Shown: positions 23,590 to 30,959 of the stretch, one piece after another
Layout: every line of letters starts with the position of its first letter
How positions within the stretch are numbered: position 1 is the first letter of the stretch
NCBI GenBank assembly: GCA_012744395.1
Contig: JAAYCB010000376.1
Span: 1 to 32,787 of the forward strand
From: Pirellulaceae bacterium
GTDB lineage: Bacteria > Planctomycetota > Planctomycetia > Pirellulales > Thermoguttaceae
DNA: 32,787 bases
Reading direction: 5' to 3'
Made by a program: the position numbers and the translations under genes
Notes under the pieces: model-generated
Database searches by the model: none
Told to the model about the DNA's origin: nothing
The model's input: the letters and a program-made list of their open reading frames with translations, nothing else

Positions 23590-24677
23590 ACATTGATGCC
23601 GGCGTGCGGCGAATATTGAAGGACGCGGAGGAAGGCAAGCCCATCAACAAGATCGAGGCAGAAACGCTTCTGGCGCTGCCCGCGAATTCGCCCGAGGCGG
23701 CCGCTGTTCGCTCCGCCGCAAATGTCCTATCTCGGCGGCGGTTCAGCAACATGGGCCTGCTCCTTGGCCAGATCGGCGTCGATATGGCTCCGTGCGAGGG
23801 CGATTGCGCCTTCTGCTTCTTCGCCAAGTCGCATACGACGGTCCAGCCGTCGGTCCTGTCCTCCGATCAGATCGCCGCTCGTTGCGAGCGGTTCGCCGCC
23901 GGAGGGGCGCGGGGCGTATTCCTGATGACCATGCACCGCTTCGGCTTTGAGTGGTTCCGCGACCTGTGCGCCGAACTGCGGCGCCGGATACCCCCGGAGC
24001 TTGAGATTCTGGCGAATGTCGGAGACGTCACGTCTTCCCAATTGCACGAGCTCCGAGACGCCGGGATATCGGGGGCGTATCACGTCTGCCGCTTGCGCGA
24101 AGGAACCGACTCCTGGATGAACCCGGGGGACCGGCGGGCAACGATCGAGCGGATCATCGAAGCCGGGCTGTCGTGGTTCAACCTCTGCGAACCCGTCGGA
24201 CCGGAGCACACTCCCGCGGAACTGGCCGAACAAATCTGGATGGGTGTCGAGCTGCCCTGTAGGCAGCACGGAGCAATGCAGCGGTTCCCGGTTCCCGGAT
24301 CACCCCTCTACCATCATGGCCAGGTGTCGCTGGCCAGGCTCGGCCAGGTCGTCGCCGTGGTGGCGCTGGCGACGCGCGCCAGCCCCGAGACCACAAGCAT
24401 CGCCGTCAACGTGTCCAACCTGGTCGGATTGTTCAGCGGCGCCAATGCATTCTTCCCCGAAGCGGGTGAGCCCGATTCTCGGGATGCCGAATTCGAAAGG
24501 CCCGACGGGCGGGACGGATTCACCACCGCCCTCTGGCGGCAGAGCAATGAGATCACGACCGCCGATTGCCGCAACATGATGCTGGCGGCGGGATTCTCGC
24601 ACCTCATGGACGCCAATGGCAAGCCGAGCAGCCCCTTGGAGCCAACGGCTTTCGGCCAATCGCAATCCGCTCACTAA
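23586..24677 (+). CDS. BioB-like radical SAM protein
   Basis: A 363-residue radical SAM enzyme. The cluster-binding motif CxxxCxxC is at C70, C74 and C77 (PCEGDCAFCFFAKS). Downstream features fit the biotin synthase/HydE/HmdB-type barrel: GARGVFLMTMHRFGFEWF, ILANVGDVTSSQLHELRDAGISGAYHVCRL, and FNLCEPVGPEHTPAELAEQI. The reaction is not predictable; relatives insert sulfur, build cofactors or rearrange carbon skeletons. Its start overlaps the PadR stop, so regulator and enzyme form one unit. No other biosynthetic genes adjoin it. It probably acts in the cytoplasm with reduced ferredoxin or flavodoxin. Confidence 0.85.
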   Translation: MNIDAGVRRILKDAEEGKPINKIEAETLLALPANSPEAAAVRSAANVLSRRRFSNMGLLLGQIGVDMAPCEGDCAFCFFAKSHTTVQPSVLSSDQIAARCERFAAGGARGVFLMTMHRFGFEWFRDLCAELRRRIPPELEILANVGDVTSSQLHELRDAGISGAYHVCRLREGTDSWMNPGDRRATIERIIEAGLSWFNLCEPVGPEHTPAELAEQIWMGVELPCRQHGAMQRFPVPGSPLYHHGQVSLARLGQVVAVVALATRASPETTSIAVNVSNLVGLFSGANAFFPEAGEPDSRDAEFERPDGRDGFTTALWRQSNEITTADCRNMMLAAGFSHLMDANGKPSSPLEPTAFGQSQSAH

Positions 24678-24722
24678 AGGCCGGCGGCGATCGAACGGCG
24701 CGCCTTCAGCCGCAGCTGCCAC

Positions 24723-26108
24723 CTACTCCACTCTGGCCGCCAGCCGCTCGGCGCAGGCGGCGATCCGCTCTTCGATGTCCTCGCACCACCGCTCGGCCGG
24801 CAGCCCGTAGACGTTGAACGCGCCCGCCTCGTAGCGCCCCTCCTCCCAGACGCGATGCGAGGGGATGTAAGACATCACGTCGTTGGCGTAACCGGTGACC
24901 CAGGTTCGCGGGCCGAACTGGCTCTTGAAGCGGATCGCGTAATCGACCACGACTTCGCCGCCCAGCACGATCCAGAGTTGCTCCTCGCCAAGCTTCCAGA
25001 CCTGGACCGGGTAGGGATAGGACGTGGCCCAGACGCGGCCCGCGTCCAACTCGTCCAGGAGGCGCTTGGCCCAGCGGGCCGTGTAGCCGCTCTTCTTGGC
25101 CGTCGCTTCCAGCTCTTCGCGCGTGGGCTGCTCGCCGAACGGCAGGTCGAGGACCTCGAAGGCCGCGCGGATGCGGGGCGCGACCGGGCGGAGCGACTTC
25201 GCCAACACGTCGTCGACGGCGCCGGCCAGCATCGAGCCGTATTTCTGGCAGAGTTCCACCGTGCGCCGCGGCAGCGGGTTCTGGTCCGCCCCGCAACCCA
25301 TGTAGAACATCGCCAGCATGCCCGGATGGCGCTCCTGCAAGTCGATCTGGGCGAAGCCCGAATAGTCGCCGCACCACTGGTAGAAGCTCAGCGTCGTGTT
25401 GTGGCAGGCGTAGCCGAAGACGACGGCCCGCGGGGCGCTGTCCGGGCCCCGGGCGGCCAGGACCGGCACGCTATGCTCGACCGGCCCGCGGAGGGCCTCG
25501 CCCCGTTTGCGGATTTCCTCGACCTGTGCCTCCGGGTTGTTGCGGCGGTTGACGGCGAATTCGGTCTTACCCTCGCCAGACCAGAGCGTGCCGGGCTCGG
25601 TCGCCGAGAGGGCCTTGGCCGCCGTGTCGACCACCTTCTGCACCAGTTCGGCCGAATAGGCTTCGATCCGGGCCGGCTGTTCGGGGAATTTCTCCAGCGG
25701 ATAGATGTCGGTCAGGCCTGCCTGCAAGACGGGGCCGGAATGCGTGTGCGAGCTGGTCAGCATGATCCGCGAGCGGTCCAGGCCGCAGCGCTTGCCCAAC
25801 TCGGCGCAGATGCGATCGGCCAACCCCTTGGGGAAGCCGAGCAGGTCGGTGGTCACGATCACCGCCCGGCCGCCATCGGCCGCGTCCAGCGCCAGGGCCT
25901 TGACCCACAGCTGGTGCAGCGTCCCTTCGGACGGCCGGTCGCGACCGCCGTAGCCGGCCAGCCAGAGAGGCTCCCGCGGCGTGATCTCGGTCTGGGCGGT
26001 GCCCAGCTTCCAGGCGGCGGGCTCGCCGCCGCGGGCGGGCGCCAGGCCGAGCACCAGGACCAGAAGGATCGAGAGAATCGTCTTCAGCACGGAATCGAGC
26101 AGGCGCAT
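24723..26108 (-). CDS. secreted neutral/alkaline ceramidase-like hydrolase
   Basis: A 461-residue protein with a signal peptide (LKTILSILLVLVLGLAPARG). It resembles the N-terminal domain of neutral/alkaline non-lysosomal ceramidases, which is common in planctomycetes and often of unknown substrate. Early motifs are GTAQTEITPREPLWLAGYGG and VIVTTDLLGFP. The zinc-binding HTHSGP motif is at H121/H123, with another His at 236 in FGYACHNTTL. The GCGADQNP segment sits where the ceramidase active-site loop is expected. The family cleaves amide bonds of ceramide-like lipids outside the cytoplasm. The ATG at 26108 follows GAGGAA. It is divergently oriented to the TPR gene. Confidence 0.8.
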   Translation of the reverse strand: MRLLDSVLKTILSILLVLVLGLAPARGGEPAAWKLGTAQTEITPREPLWLAGYGGRDRPSEGTLHQLWVKALALDAADGGRAVIVTTDLLGFPKGLADRICAELGKRCGLDRSRIMLTSSHTHSGPVLQAGLTDIYPLEKFPEQPARIEAYSAELVQKVVDTAAKALSATEPGTLWSGEGKTEFAVNRRNNPEAQVEEIRKRGEALRGPVEHSVPVLAARGPDSAPRAVVFGYACHNTTLSFYQWCGDYSGFAQIDLQERHPGMLAMFYMGCGADQNPLPRRTVELCQKYGSMLAGAVDDVLAKSLRPVAPRIRAAFEVLDLPFGEQPTREELEATAKKSGYTARWAKRLLDELDAGRVWATSYPYPVQVWKLGEEQLWIVLGGEVVVDYAIRFKSQFGPRTWVTGYANDVMSYIPSHRVWEEGRYEAGAFNVYGLPAERWCEDIEERIAACAERLAARVE

Positions 26109-26536
26109 GGTGCAATTCCTCACAAGGTCGGTAAGAGATTCGGAACAGGGCGGATCGCAGGGGGCGAGACTCCCCGAGCCGGAACCGCCAAACGGTCTCG
26201 GCGCCGAACAGCCGCACACTGTTCGACTTGCCGATCTCGCCGGCGCCCGCCGGGCCGGCCGTGCAGGCGCCGTGCAGCCTGGCCTCGGCGCCGCAGCGGA
26301 GCGTTTTCCGTCATGCGGGGCACCCGGGAAAGGTTGCCCCCATTGTCCCGGCCCCTGACTCGCCACGCAAGCTCGCGGACTCGTTTCCAAACCCGGACTG
26401 GAATGTCCCTTGGACTTGGTGGATAATCTCCTCGATTGGGGCCGCCAGGCCCTGAATTGCGGCGAAGCAACACCGCGATGCAACCAGCCGCCCGGGCCGA
26501 AGATCTCGATCGTCCGAGGCGAAAGGAGGACGAAGC
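26109..26536. other. 428-base divergent intergenic region
   Basis: This lies between the ceramidase-like gene (minus strand) and the TPR gene (plus strand) and must carry promoters for both. No clear -35/-10 pair, hairpin or small gene was recognised. Open frames across it are spurious in composition. Confidence 0.5.
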
Positions 26537-27445
26537 GTGAGCGGAGGACTTGTTGCCTTGGCCATCGTTCTTGGCGCTGCCCCGAACGGCGCGGCGGATT
26601 TCGCGGCCGATTTCCAGGAGGCCGAGCGGCTCTTCGACCGGCAGGAGTACGAGGCCGCCGCATTGGCCTTCGAGCGACTCGCCGCCGCCGCGCCGAACAG
26701 CCACGGCCAGGCGGCGAGCATCTCTTTCGCCGCCAGGTGCCGTGGACGGCTCAAGCAGGTGGATCGGGCGCTCGAGGCGGCCAGAACGATCGAGGCCGGG
26801 CCCCTGTCGGCCTACACACGGATGGAAATCCTCGCCGACAACAAGAGGTACCGGGAATTGATCGCCGACTTCAAGGATGAGCCGATCGCCGACTGGCCGG
26901 ATCGCATCAATTACCTGGGGTTCGCCCTCCGTGCCGGGGCGTACATCGCGATTGGCGACAGGCGGGCGGCGATCGCCGACGGCGAGCAGTGCGTCGAGCT
27001 GGCCGGTTCGGATGTCTGGGTCAAGCTTGAATTGCTGAACCAGGTCGCCTCCCAATACGGCGAACTCGGCGACGACGCCAAGGCGCTGGCCGTATACCGG
27101 CGAGCGCTGGCGATCTACGAAGAAGAACCGGCCCGCAAGGGGCGATGGCTCTATCCCCAGGCGCTGCTCGGGGCGGCCCGCATCCAGCTCCGCCAGGGCA
27201 AGCACGGCGAGGCCTCGGCAATTCTCGCCCAGTTCGGCGACACGTCCGCAGAGAGCCGGAGAAACGTCTGGGCGTTTCTTGTGTTGGAGGCCTATGGAGA
27301 CATCCACGCGGACCAGGGACGCAAGGCCGACGCGCTGGCCAAGTACGAGGACGCCACGACGATCAGCACGCATCAAAGCTATCTCGATCGGGTCCAGGAA
27401 AAGATCGAGGCGCTGAAAAGCCCGCCGCCAAGGAGCCCCCAATGA
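26537..27445 (+). CDS. exported TPR-repeat protein
   Basis: A 302-residue protein with a short hydrophobic start (GLVALAIVLGAAPNGAA) that may be a signal peptide. It is followed by tetratricopeptide-like helical pairs, for example AERLFDRQEYEAAALAFERL, NQVASQYGELGDDAKALAVYRRALAIYEE, and LEAYGDIHADQGRKADALAKYEDA. TPR arrays bind partner proteins. The GTG at 26537 has AAAGGAGG upstream. Its stop overlaps the ATG of the DUF4838 gene (ATGA), so the two products are made in concert and may act together in the periplasm. Confidence 0.75.
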   Translation: MSGGLVALAIVLGAAPNGAADFAADFQEAERLFDRQEYEAAALAFERLAAAAPNSHGQAASISFAARCRGRLKQVDRALEAARTIEAGPLSAYTRMEILADNKRYRELIADFKDEPIADWPDRINYLGFALRAGAYIAIGDRRAAIADGEQCVELAGSDVWVKLELLNQVASQYGELGDDAKALAVYRRALAIYEEEPARKGRWLYPQALLGAARIQLRQGKHGEASAILAQFGDTSAESRRNVWAFLVLEAYGDIHADQGRKADALAKYEDATTISTHQSYLDRVQEKIEALKSPPPRSPQ

Positions 27446-29940
27446 AAGACCGACTTTGCTTCCTCCTCGCCCTGCTGGCGGCCGGACCGGCCCTCGGCGC
27501 GGTGGACCTCGTCGAGAATGGCCGCGCGGTCTGCGAAATCGTGATCGCCGCGGATGCGGTGCCGGGAGTCAAGCTGGCGGCCGCGGACTTGCAGAAGCAC
27601 CTGGAGTTGATCTCCGGCGCCCGGGTTGCGATTGTCGATGCGCCGTCGCCGGGCGTGAGAAGCCGCGTCTACGTCGGCGCAAGCGCGTTCACCCGGAAGC
27701 TCGGTTTCCACCCGGCGGCGTTCGGCGGCAGCGGCCTGGAGATCGTCGCCAGGGACGACTACGTGATTCTCGACGGGCCCACCCGGCACTGGAAGGCGTC
27801 TCCGTACGGGCAGACCGCCGCGGACAGCCACTACCTCAACGGCAGCGTGATCAGCGGCGAAGTCGCCGCGAAGCCGGACGGTTTCCCTTCGCCCGGCCTG
27901 AAGAGCTGGCAGGACTTCTGCGGCGAGAAATTCACGACGATCCATTTGAACAACGGTCCCGGCTCGTTCAACGCGCCGCTGGGGATCTATACGAATGACG
28001 ATCTCGGCGCCTGGTACGCGGTGGCGGAACTGCTGGAGCAACTGGGCGTCCGCTGGTACATGCCCTATGAGAACGGCACGGTGATTCCGCCGAAGAAGAC
28101 GATCTCCGTGGCCGAGCAGCATCTCAAGAAGGAGGCGAAGTTCGGCAAGCGCGAGTGGTGCTACTACGGCACGATGCGGACCGACGGCGAGGGGATCGCC
28201 TGGCTGAAACGGCTGAAGGCGGGCAACCACGCGATCATCCTCTACAACCACACGACCTACGCGATCTACAGTTCCTACGAGCAGCAGCTTCTCCACCCGG
28301 AATACCTCGCCCGCGACAGCCAGGGGAAGCCCTACATCGGCTATCCGAGCGGGCGTGGGATGCCGCGCTACACGGACCCGGGATTCCGCCGGGCGGCCGC
28401 GACGTACATGAACAAGGTCTTCGAGGCCCAGCCCGACTTGTCGGCGGTCAGCGTCGGCCCGCCGGACGGCGGTGTAACGATGGACGCCCGCGACATGGCC
28501 GCCTTCGGCAAGCCGACCGACACCGTCGAACAGAAGGCGTCGAACTATGTCTGGGACTTCCACGTGTACCTGGCCGCAGAGCTGAAGACGTCGCACCCCG
28601 GCAAGGACCTCCTTTACATGTCCGGGGCCGGGGCCAGCGCGCTGCCGACGAACATCGCCGAATTTCCCGGCAATATCCTCATCCCTCCGCATATCGCCCC
28701 CAGCTCGCTGTGGGCCCTCGAAAGCCATCGCCGCGCGGTGACCGAACGCCATCGCCAATGGCTCGCAAAGATGCCGGCCGTCCGCCGCGCGCCCGCCTGG
28801 GACCACTGGCTCAGCTACCGCACGCCGACCCATCCCCGCTACCCGGTCGTCTTCACCAAGGCGCTCCAGAGCCAGATGAAGCAGATTCAGCCGTACGTCT
28901 GCGGCAAGTTCATCGAGATTCAGCCGGGCGAGGGCCGCGACGCCGGCGGCCAGGCGATCCGGCGGTTGGGCGTGCCCGGCCTGGTCCACCTGATGGTCTA
29001 CTGGCAGAACAAGCTGTTCTGGGACCCCGACGCCGACCGGGCGGAGGTTCTCGGCGAGTACTACCGGCTGTTCTTCGGCCCGGCCGAGGCGGAGATGCGA
29101 GCCTTCTACGAGCTGGCCGAGGAGGTCTGGAGCCGGCCCGCCTCGCGGAGTCTCACCGAGAGCACCGGATTTCTCCAGGAGGCCGACGTCGACCGCTACT
29201 TCGAACTCCTCGCCAAGGCCCGCGCCAAGGCCGGCAAGGGCACGGTCTACGACGATCGCATCGCCCGCATCGAAGGCGAAATGCAGTCGCTCAAGAAGCT
29301 CTTCCCGAACCTCAAGCGCAGCGGGCCTTCAATCCGCGCATATCCGGCGCCGTCGCCGCCGGCGATCGACGGCGCGATTGAAGAATATCGCTACGGTTGG
29401 ACGCCCCTCCGGGATACCACGACCGGCCAGGCGCCGGCCAAGAATGCGACCCGCGCCGCGCTGGCGATGACGGCCGACAAGTCGGCACTCCTCGTCGCGG
29501 CGGTCTGCCATGAGAGCCGGATGGCGGAGCTCAAGGCGGATTGCCGGACGGGCGACGATCCAAGCATCTTCGAGGACGACGTGATCGAGGTCTACGTCAA
29601 CACGCCGGAGCGATCCTACTTCAAGGTCGTCGTGAACCCCAACGGCGCGATCTTTGACGAGACCACCGACGTGGCGTTGATCGACCGCGACACGCTGCCG
29701 ATCCTCTGGAACCCCGGCACGAAAGCCGCGGTGAAGAAGTTCGCCGATCGCTGGACCGTCGAGATCATGATTCCCACCGGCGATTTCGGCCAACTCGGCC
29801 CCAGCCAGGATTTCCCCTGGGGAATCCAGGTCGGGCGCACCCGCTTCACCGGCGGAACGCGCGAAGCCTGGGCGCTGGCGCCGACCAGCGGCGGGCCGTA
29901 CCGGACGTTGAATCGCTGGGGTAATCTCTGGGTGAGGTGA
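27442..29940 (+). CDS. secreted DUF4838 glycoside-hydrolase-like protein with C-terminal CBM9-like domain
   Basis: An 832-residue exported protein (signal KDRLCFLLALLAAGPALGA). Residues 25-110 look like the small N-terminal domain of alpha-glucuronidase-type enzymes (VKLAAADLQKHLELISGA, then VYVGASAFTRKLGF). The centre (about 180-600) matches DUF4838 style: AWYAVAELLEQLGVRWYMPYENGTVIP, then VSVGPPDGG, then WDHWLSYRTPTHPRYP. The last ~185 residues (AYPAPSPPAIDGAIEEYRYGWTPL, then FEDDVIEVYVNTP, then WGIQVGRTRF) look like a CBM9/DOMON-type carbohydrate-binding domain. It probably acts on uronic-acid-containing or other plant or algal polysaccharides. The ATG at 27442 overlaps the TPR stop. The catalytic residues are not assignable by eye. 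Confidence 0.78.
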   Translation: MKDRLCFLLALLAAGPALGAVDLVENGRAVCEIVIAADAVPGVKLAAADLQKHLELISGARVAIVDAPSPGVRSRVYVGASAFTRKLGFHPAAFGGSGLEIVARDDYVILDGPTRHWKASPYGQTAADSHYLNGSVISGEVAAKPDGFPSPGLKSWQDFCGEKFTTIHLNNGPGSFNAPLGIYTNDDLGAWYAVAELLEQLGVRWYMPYENGTVIPPKKTISVAEQHLKKEAKFGKREWCYYGTMRTDGEGIAWLKRLKAGNHAIILYNHTTYAIYSSYEQQLLHPEYLARDSQGKPYIGYPSGRGMPRYTDPGFRRAAATYMNKVFEAQPDLSAVSVGPPDGGVTMDARDMAAFGKPTDTVEQKASNYVWDFHVYLAAELKTSHPGKDLLYMSGAGASALPTNIAEFPGNILIPPHIAPSSLWALESHRRAVTERHRQWLAKMPAVRRAPAWDHWLSYRTPTHPRYPVVFTKALQSQMKQIQPYVCGKFIEIQPGEGRDAGGQAIRRLGVPGLVHLMVYWQNKLFWDPDADRAEVLGEYYRLFFGPAEAEMRAFYELAEEVWSRPASRSLTESTGFLQEADVDRYFELLAKARAKAGKGTVYDDRIARIEGEMQSLKKLFPNLKRSGPSIRAYPAPSPPAIDGAIEEYRYGWTPLRDTTTGQAPAKNATRAALAMTADKSALLVAAVCHESRMAELKADCRTGDDPSIFEDDVIEVYVNTPERSYFKVVVNPNGAIFDETTDVALIDRDTLPILWNPGTKAAVKKFADRWTVEIMIPTGDFGQLGPSQDFPWGIQVGRTRFTGGTREAWALAPTSGGPYRTLNRWGNLWVR

Positions 29941-30095
29941 TCGGGCCGGCGGCGCTCGACAACCGCGTCGACTGCAACAGGCTGGGCTCCGTTCCCGGAA
30001 GACCTGAGTGATGAACGGACCGCCTGGCAGCGCGGGACGCGGGCTGGATGACGCCCGGCAAGCGGCAGAAAGCGGCAACGGCAAGGCTCCGCCGG

Positions 30096-30959
30096 CTAAC
30101 CGTCGAACCACCGTTTCAGCGCGTGCACGGTGGCGGCGCGGCCCATCCGGGCGATCGACGTGGTCAGCGGGATTTCCTTCGGGCAGACCGCCACGCAGTT
30201 CTGCGCGTTGCCGCAGATTTGAATGCCGCCTTCGGAAACGAGCGCGTCGAGCCGCTCGCGGGAGGTCATCTGGCCGACCGGGTTCGTGTTGAATAGATCC
30301 ACCTGGGCGATCCCCGCCGCGCCCATGAACGAGCGGAAGAAGGCCTCCGTCTCCCGGGCGTGGAAGGCCTCCGCGGTTTCGCCCTCGCGCCGCGCCAGTT
30401 CGATCTTCAAATACTGCGGGCACGCCTCCAGGCAGCAGCCGCAGGTCATGCATTTGCTCAGCACGTAGGCGATCTGCTGATTCTCCTGCGACTGGCGGCG
30501 CGCCGCCCCGATGTCGTAATAACTGTCGACCGGAAGCCAGGCCTTGATCTTCTTGAGCGTGGCGAACATCCGCGACCGATCGACCACCAGGTCGCGGATC
30601 ACGGGAAACTTGGTCATCGGGCGGAGCTCGATCTCGCCCGGCCTGGCCTCCAGCAGCCGGTCGATCAAGGCCGTGCAGGCCTGCCGGACACGGCCATTGA
30701 TGATCATCGTGCAGGCGCCGCAGACCTCTTCCAGGCAGTTGCAGTCCCAGGCGACCGGGGCGACCGGCTTGCCCTCGGCGGTGCGGCCCAAGGCCGCGAT
30801 CTTTTGCAGGGCGCTGATCACGTTCATGTCCGACTCGTAGGGCACCGTGAACCGCTGCCAGTAGCTCGGCTGCGCCGGCCCGTCCTGCCGCAGGACGACC
30901 ACGTCGAACGTCCGCCCGCGGCCGGCTGCCTCCGGGCCTGATGGTTCCATGCTACTCAT
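30096..30959 (-). CDS. sdhB: succinate dehydrogenase/fumarate reductase iron-sulfur subunit
   Basis: A 287-residue membrane-associated electron-transfer subunit. The 2Fe-2S domain has C73, C75, C80, C83 and C95 (CNCLEEVCGAC and a later ACTAL). The 4Fe-4S site is C170, C173, C176 and C180-Pro. The 3Fe-4S site is C249, C255 and C259-Pro. It passes electrons from the flavin in SdhA to the quinone pool. The start at 30959 lies inside the end of the upstream sdhA (8-base overlap), giving the order A-B on the minus strand. A 12-residue N-terminal extension (SSMEPSGPEAAG) precedes the ferredoxin domain. No downstream SdhC is seen, so the membrane anchor is probably encoded before sdhA, outside the window. 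Confidence 0.94.
   Translation of the reverse strand: MSSMEPSGPEAAGRGRTFDVVVLRQDGPAQPSYWQRFTVPYESDMNVISALQKIAALGRTAEGKPVAPVAWDCNCLEEVCGACTMIINGRVRQACTALIDRLLEARPGEIELRPMTKFPVIRDLVVDRSRMFATLKKIKAWLPVDSYYDIGAARRQSQENQQIAYVLSKCMTCGCCLEACPQYLKIELARREGETAEAFHARETEAFFRSFMGAAGIAQVDLFNTNPVGQMTSRERLDALVSEGGIQICGNAQNCVAVCPKEIPLTTSIARMGRAATVHALKRWFDG

Noticed and set aside
30055..30091. AGCGGCAGAAAGCGGCAACGG resembling the heptamer repeat
   Set aside because: The spacing and units differ (GCGGCA rather than GCGGAAA) and there is no tandem register; not the same repeat.
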